In this document: positions 51,870-64,000 of the stretch, one piece after another | Numbering within the stretch: position 1 is the first letter of the stretch | Layout of the letters: the number at the start of each line of letters is the position of its first letter | Assembly (NCBI RefSeq): GCF_902167145.1 | Contig: NW_023366838.1 | Location: forward strand, 1 to 64,000 | Source: Zea mays | Taxonomy: Eukaryota > Streptophyta > Magnoliopsida > Poales > Poaceae | DNA: 64,000 nucleotides | Reading direction: 5' to 3' | Notes under the pieces: model-generated | Seen by the model: the letters and a program-made list of their open reading frames with translations, nothing else | Databases searched by the model: none | Told to the model about the DNA's origin: nothing | Made by a program: the position numbers and the translations under genes

Positions 51870-54800
51870 ACCTACGGATTTTTGACCAAGAAATGGTCTC
51901 CACCATAAATCCAAGAATGTGATCTATGGCAAGGAAACATATGTGTAGTGAGGTGTATGAGCCTCTGATCGAAGATCAATGGCCACACAACCCCCATTTT
52001 TGTCGAAAATAGCCATGAATGACCATTTTCAAAAATACCAAAGGCTAACACATTCGGATTTTTGCCCAAGAAATGGTCTCCACCAGAAATCCAAGAATGT
52101 GATCTATGGCAAGGAAACATATGTGGGGTGAGGTGTACGAGCCTCTGGTCGATGATCAATGGCCACACAACCCCCATTTTGCCGAAAATAGCCATGAACG
52201 ACCATTTTCAATAATACCGAAGGCTAACACGTACGAGTTTTTGACCAAGAAATGGTCTCCACCAGAAATCCAAGAATGTGATCTATTGCAAGGAAACATA
52301 TGTGGGGTGAGGTTTATGAGCCTCTAGTCGATGATAAATGGCCACACAACCCCCATTTTTTATGAAAATAGCCATGAGCGACCATTTTCAATAATACTAG
52401 AGGCTAACACCTACGGATTTTTGACCAAGAAATGGTCTCCACCAGAAATCCAAGAATGTGATCTATGGCAAGGAAACATATGTGGGGTGAGGTGTATGAG
52501 CCTCTGGTCGATGATCAATGGCCACACAACCCCCATTTTTGTCGAAAATAGCCATGAACGACCATTTTCAATAATACCGAAGGCTAACACCTACGGATTT
52601 TTGACCAAGAAATGGTCTCCACCAGAAATCCAAGAATGTGATCTACGGCAAGGAAACATATGTGGGGTGAGGTGTATGAGCCTCTGGTCGATGATCAATG
52701 GTCACACAACCCTAATTTTTGTCAAAAATAGCCATGAATGACCATTTTCAATGACACTGAAGGCTAACACCTACGGATTTTTGACCAAGAAATGGTCTCC
52801 ACCATAAATCCAAGAATGTGATCTATGTCAAGGAAACATATGTGTAGTTAGGTGTATGAGCCTCTAGTCCAATATCAATGGCCACACAACCCCCATTTTT
52901 GTCGAAAATAGCCATGAACGACCATTTTCAATAATACCGAAGGCTAACACCTACGGATTTTTGACCAAGAAATGGTCTCCACCAGAAATCCAAGAATGTG
53001 ATCTACGGCAAGGAAACATATGTGGGGTGAGGTGTATGAGCCTCTGGTCGATGATCAATGGTCACACAACCCTAATTTTTGTCGAAAATAGCCATGAACG
53101 ACCATTTTCAATGACACTGAAGGCTAACACCTACGGATTTTTGACCAAGAAATGGTCTCCACCAGAAATCAAAGAATGTGATCTATGGCAAGGAAACATA
53201 TGTGGGGTGAGGTGTACGAGCCTTTGGTCGATGATAAATGGCCACACAACCCCCATTTTTGTCGAAAATAGCCATGAACGACCATTTTCAATAATACCGA
53301 AGGCTAACACCTACGGATTTTTGACCAAGAAATGGTCTCCACCAGAAATCCAAGAATGTGATCTACGGCAAGGAAACATATGTGGGGTGAGGTGTATGAG
53401 CCTCTGGTCGACGATCAATGGCCACACAACCCTAATTTTTGTCGAAAATAGCCATGAACGACCATTTTCAATGACACTGAAGGCTAACACTTACGGATTT
53501 TTGACCAAGAAATGGTCTCCACCATAAATCCAAGAATGTGATCTATGGCAAGGAAACATATGTGTAGTGAGGTGTATGAGCCTCTGATCGAAGATCAATG
53601 GCCACACAACCCCCATTTTTGTCGAAAATAGCCATGAATGACCATTTTCAAAAATACCAAACGCTAACACATTCGGATTTTTGCCCAAGAAATGGTCTCC
53701 ACCAGAAATCCAAGAATGTGATCTATGGCAAGGAAACATATGTGGGGTGAGGTGTACGAGCCTGTGGTCGATGATCAATGGCCACAAAACCCCCCATTTT
53801 GCCGAAAATAGCCATGAACGACCATTTTCAATAATACCGAAGGCTAACACGTACGAGTTTTTGACCAAGAAATGGTCTCCACCAGAAATCCAAGAATGTG
53901 ATCTATTGCAAGGAAACATATGTGGGGTGAGGTTTATGAGCCTCTAGTCGATGATAAATGGCCACACAACCCCCATTTTTTATGAAAATAGCCATGAGCG
54001 ACCATTTTCAATAATACTAGAGGCTAACACCTACGGATTTTTTACCAAGAAATGGTCTCCACCAGAAATCCAAGAATGTGATCTATGGCAAGGAAACATA
54101 TGTGGGGTGAGGTGTACGAGCCTTTGGTCGATGATCAATGGCCACACAACCCCCATTTTTGTCGAAAATAGCCATGAACGACCATTTTCAATAATACCGA
54201 AGGCTAACACCTACGGATTTTTGACCAAGAAATGGTCTCCACCAGAAATCCAAGAATGTGATCTACGGCAAGGAAACATATGTGGGGTGAGGTGTATGAG
54301 CCTCTGGTCGATGATCAATGGTCACACAACCCTAATTTTTGTCAAAAATAGCCATGAACGACCATTTTCAATGACACTGAAGGCTAACACCTATGGATTT
54401 TTGATCAAGAAATGTTCTCCACCATAAATCCAAGAATGTGATCTATGTCAAGGAAACATATGTGTAGTTAGGTGTATGAGCCTCTGGTCCAATATCAATG
54501 GCCACACAACCCCCATTTTTGTCGAAAATAGTCATGAACGACCATTTTCAATAATACCGAAGGCTAACACCTACGGATTTTTGACCAAGAAATGGTCTCC
54601 ACCAGAAATCCAAGAATGTGATCTACGGCAAGGAAACATATGTGGGGTGAGGTGTATGAGCCTCTAGTCGATGATCAATGGTCACACAACCGTAATTTTT
54701 GTCGAAAATAGCCATGAACGACCATTTTCAATGACACTGAAGGCTAACACCTACGGATTTTTGACCAAGAAATGGTCTCCACCAGAAATCAAAGAATGTG

Positions 54801-57800
54801 ATCTATGGCAAGGAAACATATGTGGGGTGAGGTGTACGAGCCTTTGGTCGATGTTCAATGGCCACACAACCCCCATTTTTGTCGAAAATAGCCATGAATG
54901 ACCATTTTCAATAATACTGAAGGCTAACACGTACGGATTTTTGACCAAGAAATGGTCTCCACCAGATATCCAAGAATGTTTTCTATGGCAAGGAAACATA
55001 TGTTGGGTGAGGTGTATGAGCCTCGGGTCGATGATAAATGGCCACACAACCCCCATTTCAGTCGAAAATAGCCATGAACGACCATTTTCAATAATACCGA
55101 AGGCTAACACCAACAGATTTTTGACCAAGAAATGGTCTCCACCAGAAATCCAAGAATGTGATTTACGGCAAGGAAACATATGTGGGGTGAGTTGTATGAG
55201 CCTCTGGTCGATGATCAATGGTCACACAACCCTAATTTTTGTCGAAAATAGCCATGAACGACCATTTTCAATGACACTGAAGGCTAACACCTACGGATTT
55301 TTGACCAAGAAATGGTCTCCACCAGAAATCAAAGAATGTGATCTATGGCAAGGAAACATATGTGGGGTGACGTGTACGAGCCTTTGGTCGATGATCAATG
55401 GCCACACAACCCCCATTTTTGTCGAAAATAGCCATGAACGACCATTTTCAATAATACCGAAGGCTAACACCTACGGATTTTTGACCAAGAAATGGTCTCC
55501 ACCAGAAATCCAAGAATGTGATCTACGGCAAGGAAACATATGTGGAGTGAGGTGTATGAGCCTCTGGTCGACGATCAATGGCCACACAACACTAATTTTT
55601 GTCGAAAATAGCCATGAACGACCATTTTCAATGACACTGAAGGCTAACACCTACGGATTTTTGACCAAGAAATGGTCTCCACCATAAATCCAAGAATGTG
55701 ATCTATGACAAGGAAACATATGTGTAGTGAGGTGTATGAGCCTCTGATCGAAGATCAATGGCCACACAACCCCCATTTTTGTCGAAAATAGCCATGAATG
55801 ACCATTTTCAAAAATACCAAAGGCTAACACATTCGGATTTTTGCCCAAGAAATGGTCTCCACCAGAAATCCAAGAATGTGATCTATGGCAAGGAAAGATA
55901 TGTGGGGTGAGGTGTACGAGCCTCTGGTCGATGATCAATGGCCACACAACCCCCATTTTGCCGAAAATAGCCATGAACGACCATTTTCAATAATACCGAA
56001 GGCTAACACGTACGAGTTTTTGACCAAGAAATGGTCTCCACCAGAAATCCAAGAATGTGATCTATTGCAAGGAAACATATGTGGGGTGAGGTTTATGAGC
56101 CTCTAGTCGATGATAAATGGCCACACAACCCCCATTTTTTATGAAAATAGCCATGAGCGACCATTTTCAATAATACTAGAGGCTAACACCTACGGATTTT
56201 TGACCAAGAAATGGTCTCCACCAGAAATCCAAGAATGTGATCTATGGCAAGGAAACATATGTGGGGTGAGGTGTACGAGCCTTTGGTCGATGATCAATGG
56301 CCACACAACCCCCATTTTTGTCGAAAATAGCCATGAACGACCATTTTCAATAATACCGAAGGCTAACACCTACGGATTTTTGACCAAGAAATGGTCTCCA
56401 CCAGAAATCCAAGAATGTGATCTACAGCAAGGAAACATATGTGGGGTGAGGTGTATGAGCCTCTGGTCGACGATCAATGGCCACACAACCCTAATTTTTG
56501 TCGAAAATAGCCATGAACGACCATTTTCAATGACACTGAAGGCTAACACCTACGGATTTTTGACCAAGAAATGGTCTCCACCATAAATCCAAGAATGTGA
56601 TCTATGGCAAGGAAACATATGTGTAGTGAGGTGTATGAGCCTCTGATCGAAGATCAATGGCCACACAACCCCCATTTTTGTCGAAAATAGCAATGAATGA
56701 CCATTTTCAAAAATACCAAAGGCTAACACATTCGGATTTTTGCCCAAGAAATGGTCTCCACCAGAAATCCAAGAATGTGATCTATGGCTAGGAAACATAT
56801 GTGGGGTGAGGTGTACGAGCCTCTGGTCGATGATCAATGGCCACACAACCCCCATTTTGCCGAAAATAGCCATGAACGACCATTTTCAATAATACCGAAG
56901 GCTAACACGTACGAGTTTTTGACCAAGAAATGGTCTCCACCAGAAATCCAAGAATGTGATCTATTGCAAGGAAACATATGTGGGGTGGGGTTTATGAGCC
57001 TCTAGTCGATGATAAATGGCCACACAACCCCCATTTTTTATGAAAATAGCCATGAGCGACCATTTTCAATAATACTAGAGGCTAACACCTACGTATTTTT
57101 GACCAAGAAATGGTCTCCACCAGAAATCCAAGAATGTGATCTATGGCAAGGAAACATATGTGGGGTGAGGTGTATGAGCCTCTGGTCGATGATCAATGGC
57201 CACACAACCCCCATTTTTGTCGAAAATAGCCATGAACGACCATTTTCAATAATACCGAAGGCTAACACCTACGGATTTTTGACCAAGAAATGGTCTCCAC
57301 CAGAAATCCAAGAATGTGATCTACGGCAAGGAAACATATGTGGGGTGAGGTGTATGAGCCTCTGGTCGATGATCAATGGTCACACAACCCTAATTTTTGT
57401 CAAAAATAGCCATGAACGACCATTTTCAATGACACTGAAGGCTAACACCTACGGATTTTTTACCAAGAAATGGTCTCCACCATAAATCCAAGAATGTGAT
57501 CTATGTCAAGGAAACATATGTGTAGTTAGGTGTATGAGCCTCTGGTCCAATATCAATGGCCACACAACCCCCATTTTTGTCGAAAATAGCCATGAACGAC
57601 CATTTTCAATAATACCGAAGGCTAACACCTACGGATTTTTGACCAAGAAATGGTCTCCACCAGAAATCCAAGAATGTGATCTACGACAAGGAAACATATG
57701 TGGGGTGAGGTGTATGAGCCTCTGGTTGATGATCAATGGTCACACAACCCTAATTTTTGTCGAAAATAGCCATGAACGACCATTTTCAATGACACTGAAG

Positions 57801-58745
57801 GCTAACACCTACGGATTTTTAACCAAGAAATGGTCTCCACCAGAAAACAAAGAATGTGATCTATGGCAAGGAAACATATGTGGGGTGAGGTGTACGAGCC
57901 TTTGGTCGATGATCAATGGCCACACAACCCCCATTTTTGTCGAAAATAGCCATGAATGACCATTTTCAATAATACCGAAGGCTAACACGTACGGATTTTT
58001 GACCAAGAAATGGTCTCCACCAGATATCCAAGAATGTTTTCTATGGCAAGGAAACATATGTTGGGTGAGGTGTATCAGCCTCTGGTCGATGATAAATGGC
58101 CACACAACCCCCATTTCAGTCGAAAATAGCCATGAACGACCATTTTCAATAATACCGAAGGCTAACACCAACAGATTTTTGACCAAGAAATGGTCTCCAC
58201 CAGAAATCCAAGAATGTGATCTACGGCAAGGAAACATATGTGGGGTGAGGTGTATGAGCCTCTGGTCGATGATCAATGGTCACACAACCCTAATTTTTGT
58301 CAAAAATAGCCATGAACGACCATTTTCAATGACACTGAAGGCTAACACCTACGGATTTTTGACCAAGAAATGGTCTCCACCAGAAATCAAAGAATGTGAT
58401 CTATGGCAAGGAAACATATGTGGGGTGAGGTGTACTAGCCTTTGGTCGATGATCAATGGCCACACAACCCCCATTTTTGTCGAAAATAGCCATGAATGAC
58501 CATTTTCAATAATACCGAAGGCTAACACGTACGGATTTTTGACCAAGAAATGGTCTCCACCATATATCCAAGAATGTTTTCTATGGCAAGGAAACATATG
58601 TTGGGTGAGGTGTATGAGCCTCTGGTCGATGATAAATGGCCACACAACCCCCATTTCAGTCGAAAATAGCCATGAACGACCATTTTCAATAATACCGAAG
58701 CCTAACACCAACAGATTTTTGACCAAGAAATGGTCTCCACCAGAA
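51870..58745 (+). repeat. Mixed higher-order blocks with the divergent tgtagtgagg/cattcgg subtype
   Basis: A divergent monomer pair (ccataaatcc, tgtgtagtgagg, ctctgatcgaagatc, aaaaataccaaa, cattcggatttttgccc) recurs from about 51900, 53520, 55680 and 56580, intervals near 1,620, 2,160 and 900 bp, or 9, 12 and 5 monomers. A second marker set (tatccaagaatgttttctatgg, catttcagtcg, caacagattttt) recurs from about 54960, 58020 and 58560, intervals 3,058 and 540 bp. The arrangement is a patchwork of unequal duplications rather than one regular unit. Confidence 0.75.
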
Positions 58746-61625
58746 ATCCAAGAATGTGATCTATGGCAAGAAAACATATGTGGGGTGAAGTGTACGAGCC
58801 TCTGGTCGATGATCAATGGGCACACAACCCCCATTTTTGTCGAAAATAGCCATGAACGACCATTTTCAATGACACTGAAGGCTAACACCTATGGATTTTT
58901 GACCAAGAAATGGTCTCCACCATAAATCCAAGAATTTGATATATGGCAAGGAAACATATGTGTAGTGAGGTGTATGAGCCTCTGGTCGAAGATCAATGGC
59001 CACACAACCCCCATTTTTGTCGAAAATAGCCATGAATGACCATTTTCAAAAATTCCGAAGGCTAACACATTTGGATTTTTTCCCAAGAAATGGACTCCAC
59101 CAGAAATCCAAGAATGTGATCTATGGCAAGGAAACATACGTGGGGTGAGGTGTACGAGCCTCTGGTCGATGATCAATGGCCACACAACCCCCATTTTGTC
59201 GAAAATAGCCATGAACGACCATTTTCAATAATACCGAAGGCTAACACGTACGAATTTTTGACCAAGAAATGGTCTCCACCAGAAATCCAAGAATGTGATC
59301 TATGGCAAGGAAACATATGTGGGGTGAGGTGTACGAGCCTCTGGTCGATGATAAATGGCCACATAACCCCCCATTTTTGATGAAAATAGCCATGAACGAC
59401 CATTTTCAATAATACCAGAGGCTAACACCTACGGATTTTTTACCAAGAAATGGTCACCACCAGAAATCCAAGAATGTGATCTATGGCAAGGAAACATATG
59501 TGGGGTGAGGTGTATGAGCCTCGGGTCGATGATAAATGACCACACAACCCCCATTTTTGTCGAAAATAGCCATGAACGACCTTTTTCAATAATACCGAAG
59601 GCTAACACCAACGGATTTTTGACCAAGAAATGGTCCCCACTAGAAACCAAAGAATGTGATCTATGGCAAGAAAACATATGTGGGGTGAAGTGTACGAGCC
59701 TCTGGTCGATGATCAATGGCCACACAAACCCCATTTTTGTTGAAAATAGCCATGAACGACCGTTTTCAATGACACTGAACGCTAACACCTACGGATTTTT
59801 GACCAAGAAATGGTCTCCACCATAAATCCAAGAATGTGATCTATGGAAAGAAAACATGTTTTGTGAGGTGTATGAGCCTTTGGTCGAATATCAATGGCCA
59901 CAGAACCCCCATTTTTGTCGAAAATAGCCATGAACAACCATTTTCAATAGTACCGAAGGCTAAAACATTCAGATTTTTGACCAAGAAATGGTCTCCACCA
60001 GAAATCAAAGAATGTGATCTATGGCAAGGAAATATATGTGGGGTGAGGTTTACGAGCCTCTGGTCGATGATCAATGGCCACACAACCCCCATTTTTGTCG
60101 AAAATTGCCATGAATGATCATTTTCAATAATACTAAAGGCTAACACGTACAGATTTTTGACCAATAAATGGTCTCCACCAGAAATCCAAGAATGTGATCT
60201 ATGGCAAGAAAACATATGTGGGGTGAAGTGTACGAGCCTCTGGTCGATGATCAATGGCCACACAACCCCCATTTTTGTCGAAAATAGCCATGAACGACCA
60301 TTTTCAATGACACTGAAGGCTAACACCTATGGATTTTTGACCAAGAAATGGTCTCCACCATAAATCCAAGAATTTGATATATGGCAAGGAAACATATGTG
60401 TAGTGAGTTGTATGAGCCTCTGGTCGAAGATCAATGGCCACACAACCCCCATTTTTGTCGAAAATAGCCATGAATCACCATTTTCAAAAATACCGAAGGC
60501 TAACACATTCGGATTTTTGCCCAAGAAATGGTCTCCACCAGAAATCCAAGAATGTGATCTATGGCAAGGAAACATACATGGGGTTAGGTGTACGAGCCTC
60601 TGGTCGATGATCAATGGCCACACAACCCCCATTTTGTCGAAAATAGCCATGAACGACCATTTTCAATAATACCGAAGGCTAACACGTACGAATTTTTGAC
60701 CAAGAAATGGTCTCCACCAGAAATCCAAGAATGTGATCTATGGCAAGGAAACATATGTGGGGTGAGGTGTACGAGCCTCTGGTCGATGATAAATGGCCAC
60801 ATAACCCCCATTTTTGATGAAAATAGCCATGAACGACCATTTTCAATAATACCAGAGGCTAACACCTACGGATTTTTTACCAAGAAATGGTCACCACCAG
60901 AAATCCAAGAATGTGATCTATGGCAAGGAAACATATGTGGGGTGAGGTGTATGAGCCTCTGGTCGATGATAAATGGCCACACAACCCCCATTTTTGTCGA
61001 AAAATAGCCATGAACGACCATTTTCAATAATACCGAAGGCTAACACCAACGGATTTTTGACCAAGAAATGGTCCCCACCAGAAATCCAAGAATGTGATCT
61101 ATGGCAAGAAAACATATCTAGGGTGAAGTGTATGAGCCTCTGGTCGATGATCAATGGCCACACAAACCCCATTTTTGTCGAAAATAGCCATGAACGACCA
61201 TTTTCAATGACACTGAACGCTAACACCTACGGATTTTTGACCAAGAAATGGTCTCCACCATAAATCCAAGAATGTGATCTATGGAAAGGAAACATGTGTA
61301 GTGAGGTGTATGCGCCTTTGGTCGAATATCAATGGCCACACAACCCCCATTTTTGTCGAAAATAGCCATGAACGACCATTTTCAATAGTACCAAAGGCTA
61401 AAACATTCAGATTTTTGACCAAGAAATGGTCTCCACCAGAAATCAAAGAATGTGATCTATGGCAAGGAAACATATGTGGCGTGAGGTTTACGAGCCTCTG
61501 GTCGATGATCAATGGCCACACAACCCCCATTTTTTGTCGAAAATTGCCATGAATGATCATTTTCAATAATACTAAAGGCTAACACGTACAGATTTTTGAC
61601 CAATAAATGGTCTCCACCAGAAATC
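58745..61625 (+). repeat. 1,438-bp tandem duplication (eight monomers)
   Basis: About 58745-60182 and 60183-61625 share their variant order: tggcaagaaaacatatg with gtgaagtg, ccataaatccaagaatttgatat, tttgatgaaaatagcc, and ctatggaaag with the short monomer near 59855/61290. Scattered substitutions separate the copies, so this pair looks older than the 3,383-bp duplication. Confidence 0.82.
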
Positions 61626-62044
61626 CAAGAATGTGATCTATGGCAAGGAAACATATGTGGGGTGAGGTGTACGAGCCTCTGGTCGATGATAAATGGCCAC
61701 ACAACCACCATTTTAGTCGAAAATAGCCATGAACGATGATTTTCAATAATACCGATGGCTAACACCAACGGATTTTTGACTAAGAAATGGTCTCCACTAG
61801 AAATCCAAGAATGTGATCTATGGTAAGAAAACCTATGTGGGGTGAAGTGTACGAGCCTCTGGTCGATGATCAATGGCCACACAACCCCCATTTTTGTCGA
61901 AAATAGCCATGAACGACCATTTTCAATGACACTGAAGGCTAACGCCTACGAATTTTTGACCAAGAAATGGTCTCCACCAGAAATCCAAGAATGTGATCTA
62001 TGGAAAGGAAACATATGTGGGGTGAGGTGTATGAGCCTCTGGTC

Positions 62045-64000
62045 GGAATTATTGAAAATGGTCGTTCATGGCTACTTTCGACAAAAATGGGGGTTGTGTG
62101 GCCATTGATCATCGACCAGAGGCTCCTACACCTCACCCCACATATGTTTTCTTACCATATATCACATTCTTGGATTTCCAGTGGAGACCGTTTCTTGGTC
62201 AAAAATCCGTAGGTGTTAGCCTTCGGTATTATTGAAAATGGTCGTTCATGGCTATTTTCGACAAAAATGGGGGTTGTGTGGCCGTTGATCATCGACCAGA
62301 GGCTCGTACACCTCACCCCATATATGTTTCATTGCCATAGATCACATTCTTGGATTTCTGGTGGAGACCATTTCTTGGGCAAAAATCTGAATGTGTTAGC
62401 CTTCGGTATTATTGAAAATGGTCATTCATGGCGATTTTCGACAAAAATGGGTGTTGTGTGGCCATTGATCTTCGACCAGAGGCTCATACACCTCCCTACA
62501 CATTTGTTTCCTTGCCATAGATCACATTCTTGGATTTATGGTGGAGACCATTTCTTCGTCAAAATTCCGTAGGTGTTAGTCTTCAGTGTCATTGAAAATG
62601 GTCGTTCATGGCTATTTTCCACAAAAATGGGGGTTGTGTGGCCATTGATCATCGACTAGAGGCTCGTACACCTCACCCCACATATGTTTCCTTGCCATAT
62701 ATCACATTCTCGGATTTCTGGTGGAGACCATTTGTTGGTCAAAAATCCATACGTGTTAGCCTTCTGTATTATTGAAAATGGTCGTTGATCTCTATTTTCG
62801 ACAAAAATGGGCGTTGTGTGGCCATTGATCAACGACCAGAGGCCCATACACCTCACCCCACATATGTTTCCTTGCCATAGATCACATTCTCGGACTTATG
62901 GTGGAGACCATTTCTTGGTCAAAAATACATAGGTGTTACCCTTCAGTGTCATTGAAAATGGTCGTTCATGGCTATTTTCAACAAAAATGGGGGTTATGTG
63001 GCCATTGATCATCGACCAATGGCTCGTACACCTCACCCCACATATGTTTCCTTGCCATAGATCACATTTTGGATTTCAGGTGGAGACCATTTCTTGGTCA
63101 AAAATCCGTAGGTGTTAGCATTCGGTATTATTGAAAATGGTCGTTCATGGCTATTTTTGACAAAAAATGGGGTTCTTTGGCCATTGATCATCGACCAGAG
63201 GCTCATACACCTCACCCCACATATGTTTCCTTTTTATAGATCACATTCTTGGATTTCTGGTGGAGACCATTTCTTGGTCAAAAATCCGTAGGTGTTAGCC
63301 TTCGGTATTATTGAAAATGGTCGTTCATGGCTATTTTCATCAAAAATGGGGGTTGTGTGGCCATTTATCATCGACTAGAGGCTCGTACACCTCACCCCAC
63401 ATATGTTTCCTTGCTTTAGATCACATTCTTGGATTTCTGGTGGAGACCATTTCTTGGTCAAAAATTCGTACGTGTTAGCCTTCAGTATTATTGAAAATGA
63501 TCGTTCATGGCTATTTTCGACAAAATGGGGGTTGTGTGGCCATTGATCATCGACCAGAGGCTCGTACACCTCACCCCACATATGTTTCCTTGCCATAGAT
63601 CACATTCTTGGATTTCTAGTGGAGACCATTTCTTGGGCAAAAATCCGAATGTGTTAGCCTTCGGTATTATTGAAAATTGTCATTCATGGCTATTTTCGAC
63701 AAAAATGGGGGTTGTGTGGCCATTGATCTTTGTCCAGAGGCTCATACACCTCACTACACATATGTTTCCTTGCCATAGATCACATTCTTGGATTTATGGT
63801 GGAGACCATTTCTTGGTCAAAAATCCGTAGGTGTTAGCCTTCAGTGTCATTGAAAATGGTCGTTCATGGCTATTTCCAACAAAAATGGGGGTTGTGTGGC
63901 CATAGATCATCGACCAGAGGCTCGTACACTTCACCCCACATAGGTTTTCTTGCCATAGATCACATTCTTGTATTTCTGATGGAGACCATTTCTTAGTCAA
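62045..64000 (-). repeat. knob180 satellite array, segment I (inverted orientation), continuing past the window
   Basis: About 11 monomers in minus orientation after a switch near 62045 (gcctctggtcgg / aattattgaaaatgg). Monomers here are more diverged than elsewhere, for example gatctctattttcg near 62787 and ggcgttgtgtgg near 62810. They include the cgaatgtg and ttcagtgtcattg subtypes. The array continues to the last base. Confidence 0.94.

Larger units (their letters stand above)
27204..62044 (+). repeat. knob180 satellite array, segment H (+ orientation, 34.8 kb)
   Basis: About 190 monomers in uninterrupted plus orientation; I see no inserted foreign sequence. This is the longest same-orientation run in the window. 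It contains several layers of duplication, listed as separate entries. Monomer identity is high, with recurrent diagnostic variants (gtcgacgatc, ctacgacaagg, gccgaaaat, ccctaattttt, ttagaggctaag) reused in ordered blocks. Divergence rises towards 58-62 kb. Confidence 0.95.

Noticed and set aside
1..64000. Other maize satellites or centromere sequence (TR-1, CentC), rRNA or tRNA genes
   Set aside because: None seen on either strand. All non-retrotransposon sequence aligns by eye with the 180-bp knob monomer or its truncated forms.

Overview
The window is heterochromatic DNA from maize or a close relative (Zea, less likely Tripsacum). About 56.7 kb of the 64 kb is one satellite: roughly 315 monomer-equivalents (estimated from length) of a ~180-bp tandem repeat that I recognise as the maize knob 180-bp repeat (knob180). 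No single-copy host gene, tRNA, rRNA or other satellite (TR-1, CentC) is visible. The monomer is 180 nt, a multiple of three, so many meaningless long open frames run through the array on both strands. These are not annotated as genes.

Layout, calling + the orientation in which the monomer reads ggccacacaaccccc: 1-1992 (-), 1993-2285 (+), 2286-4520 (-), 4521-12077 (+), 12078-12988 (-), 12989-14459 (+), 14460-19838 (-), 19839-62044 (+, interrupted by a retrotransposon at 19861-27198), 62045-64000 (-). That makes eight orientation switches. The array also has higher-order structure: a ~921-bp five-monomer unit (5.4-11 kb), a 253-bp unit made of one full and one 74-bp truncated monomer (42.4-47.6 kb, also present inverted at 15.7-16.0 kb), and tandem segmental duplications with offsets of 473, 1,438, 2,153 and 3,383 bp.

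The only non-satellite DNA is a complete 7,338-bp LTR retrotransposon lying on the minus strand. Its LTRs are 639 and 638 bp and differ by two substitutions and one 1-bp indel. It has a 5-bp target duplication (ATACC), a tRNA-Asp-like primer-binding site and a polypurine tract. Size, LTR length and coding layout fit the non-autonomous Zeon-type members of the maize cinful-zeon family (Ty3/Gypsy, Tat lineage); the family name is from memory. It encodes Gag but no protease, reverse transcriptase, RNase H or integrase, so it would depend on an autonomous partner.

The most interesting gene is the element's second one. It is a large reading frame on the strand opposite Gag (20806-24010, +), with its own TATA box and a Transposase_28-like ('putative gypsy type transposon') N-terminal domain, candidate nuclear localisation signals and a coiled coil. 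I infer two GT-AG introns of 72 and 97 bp; removing them gives a 1,011-residue protein. A perfect 19-bp direct repeat flanks this gene. Gag and the antisense gene are convergent, separated by a ~960-bp non-coding spacer with degenerate repeats.
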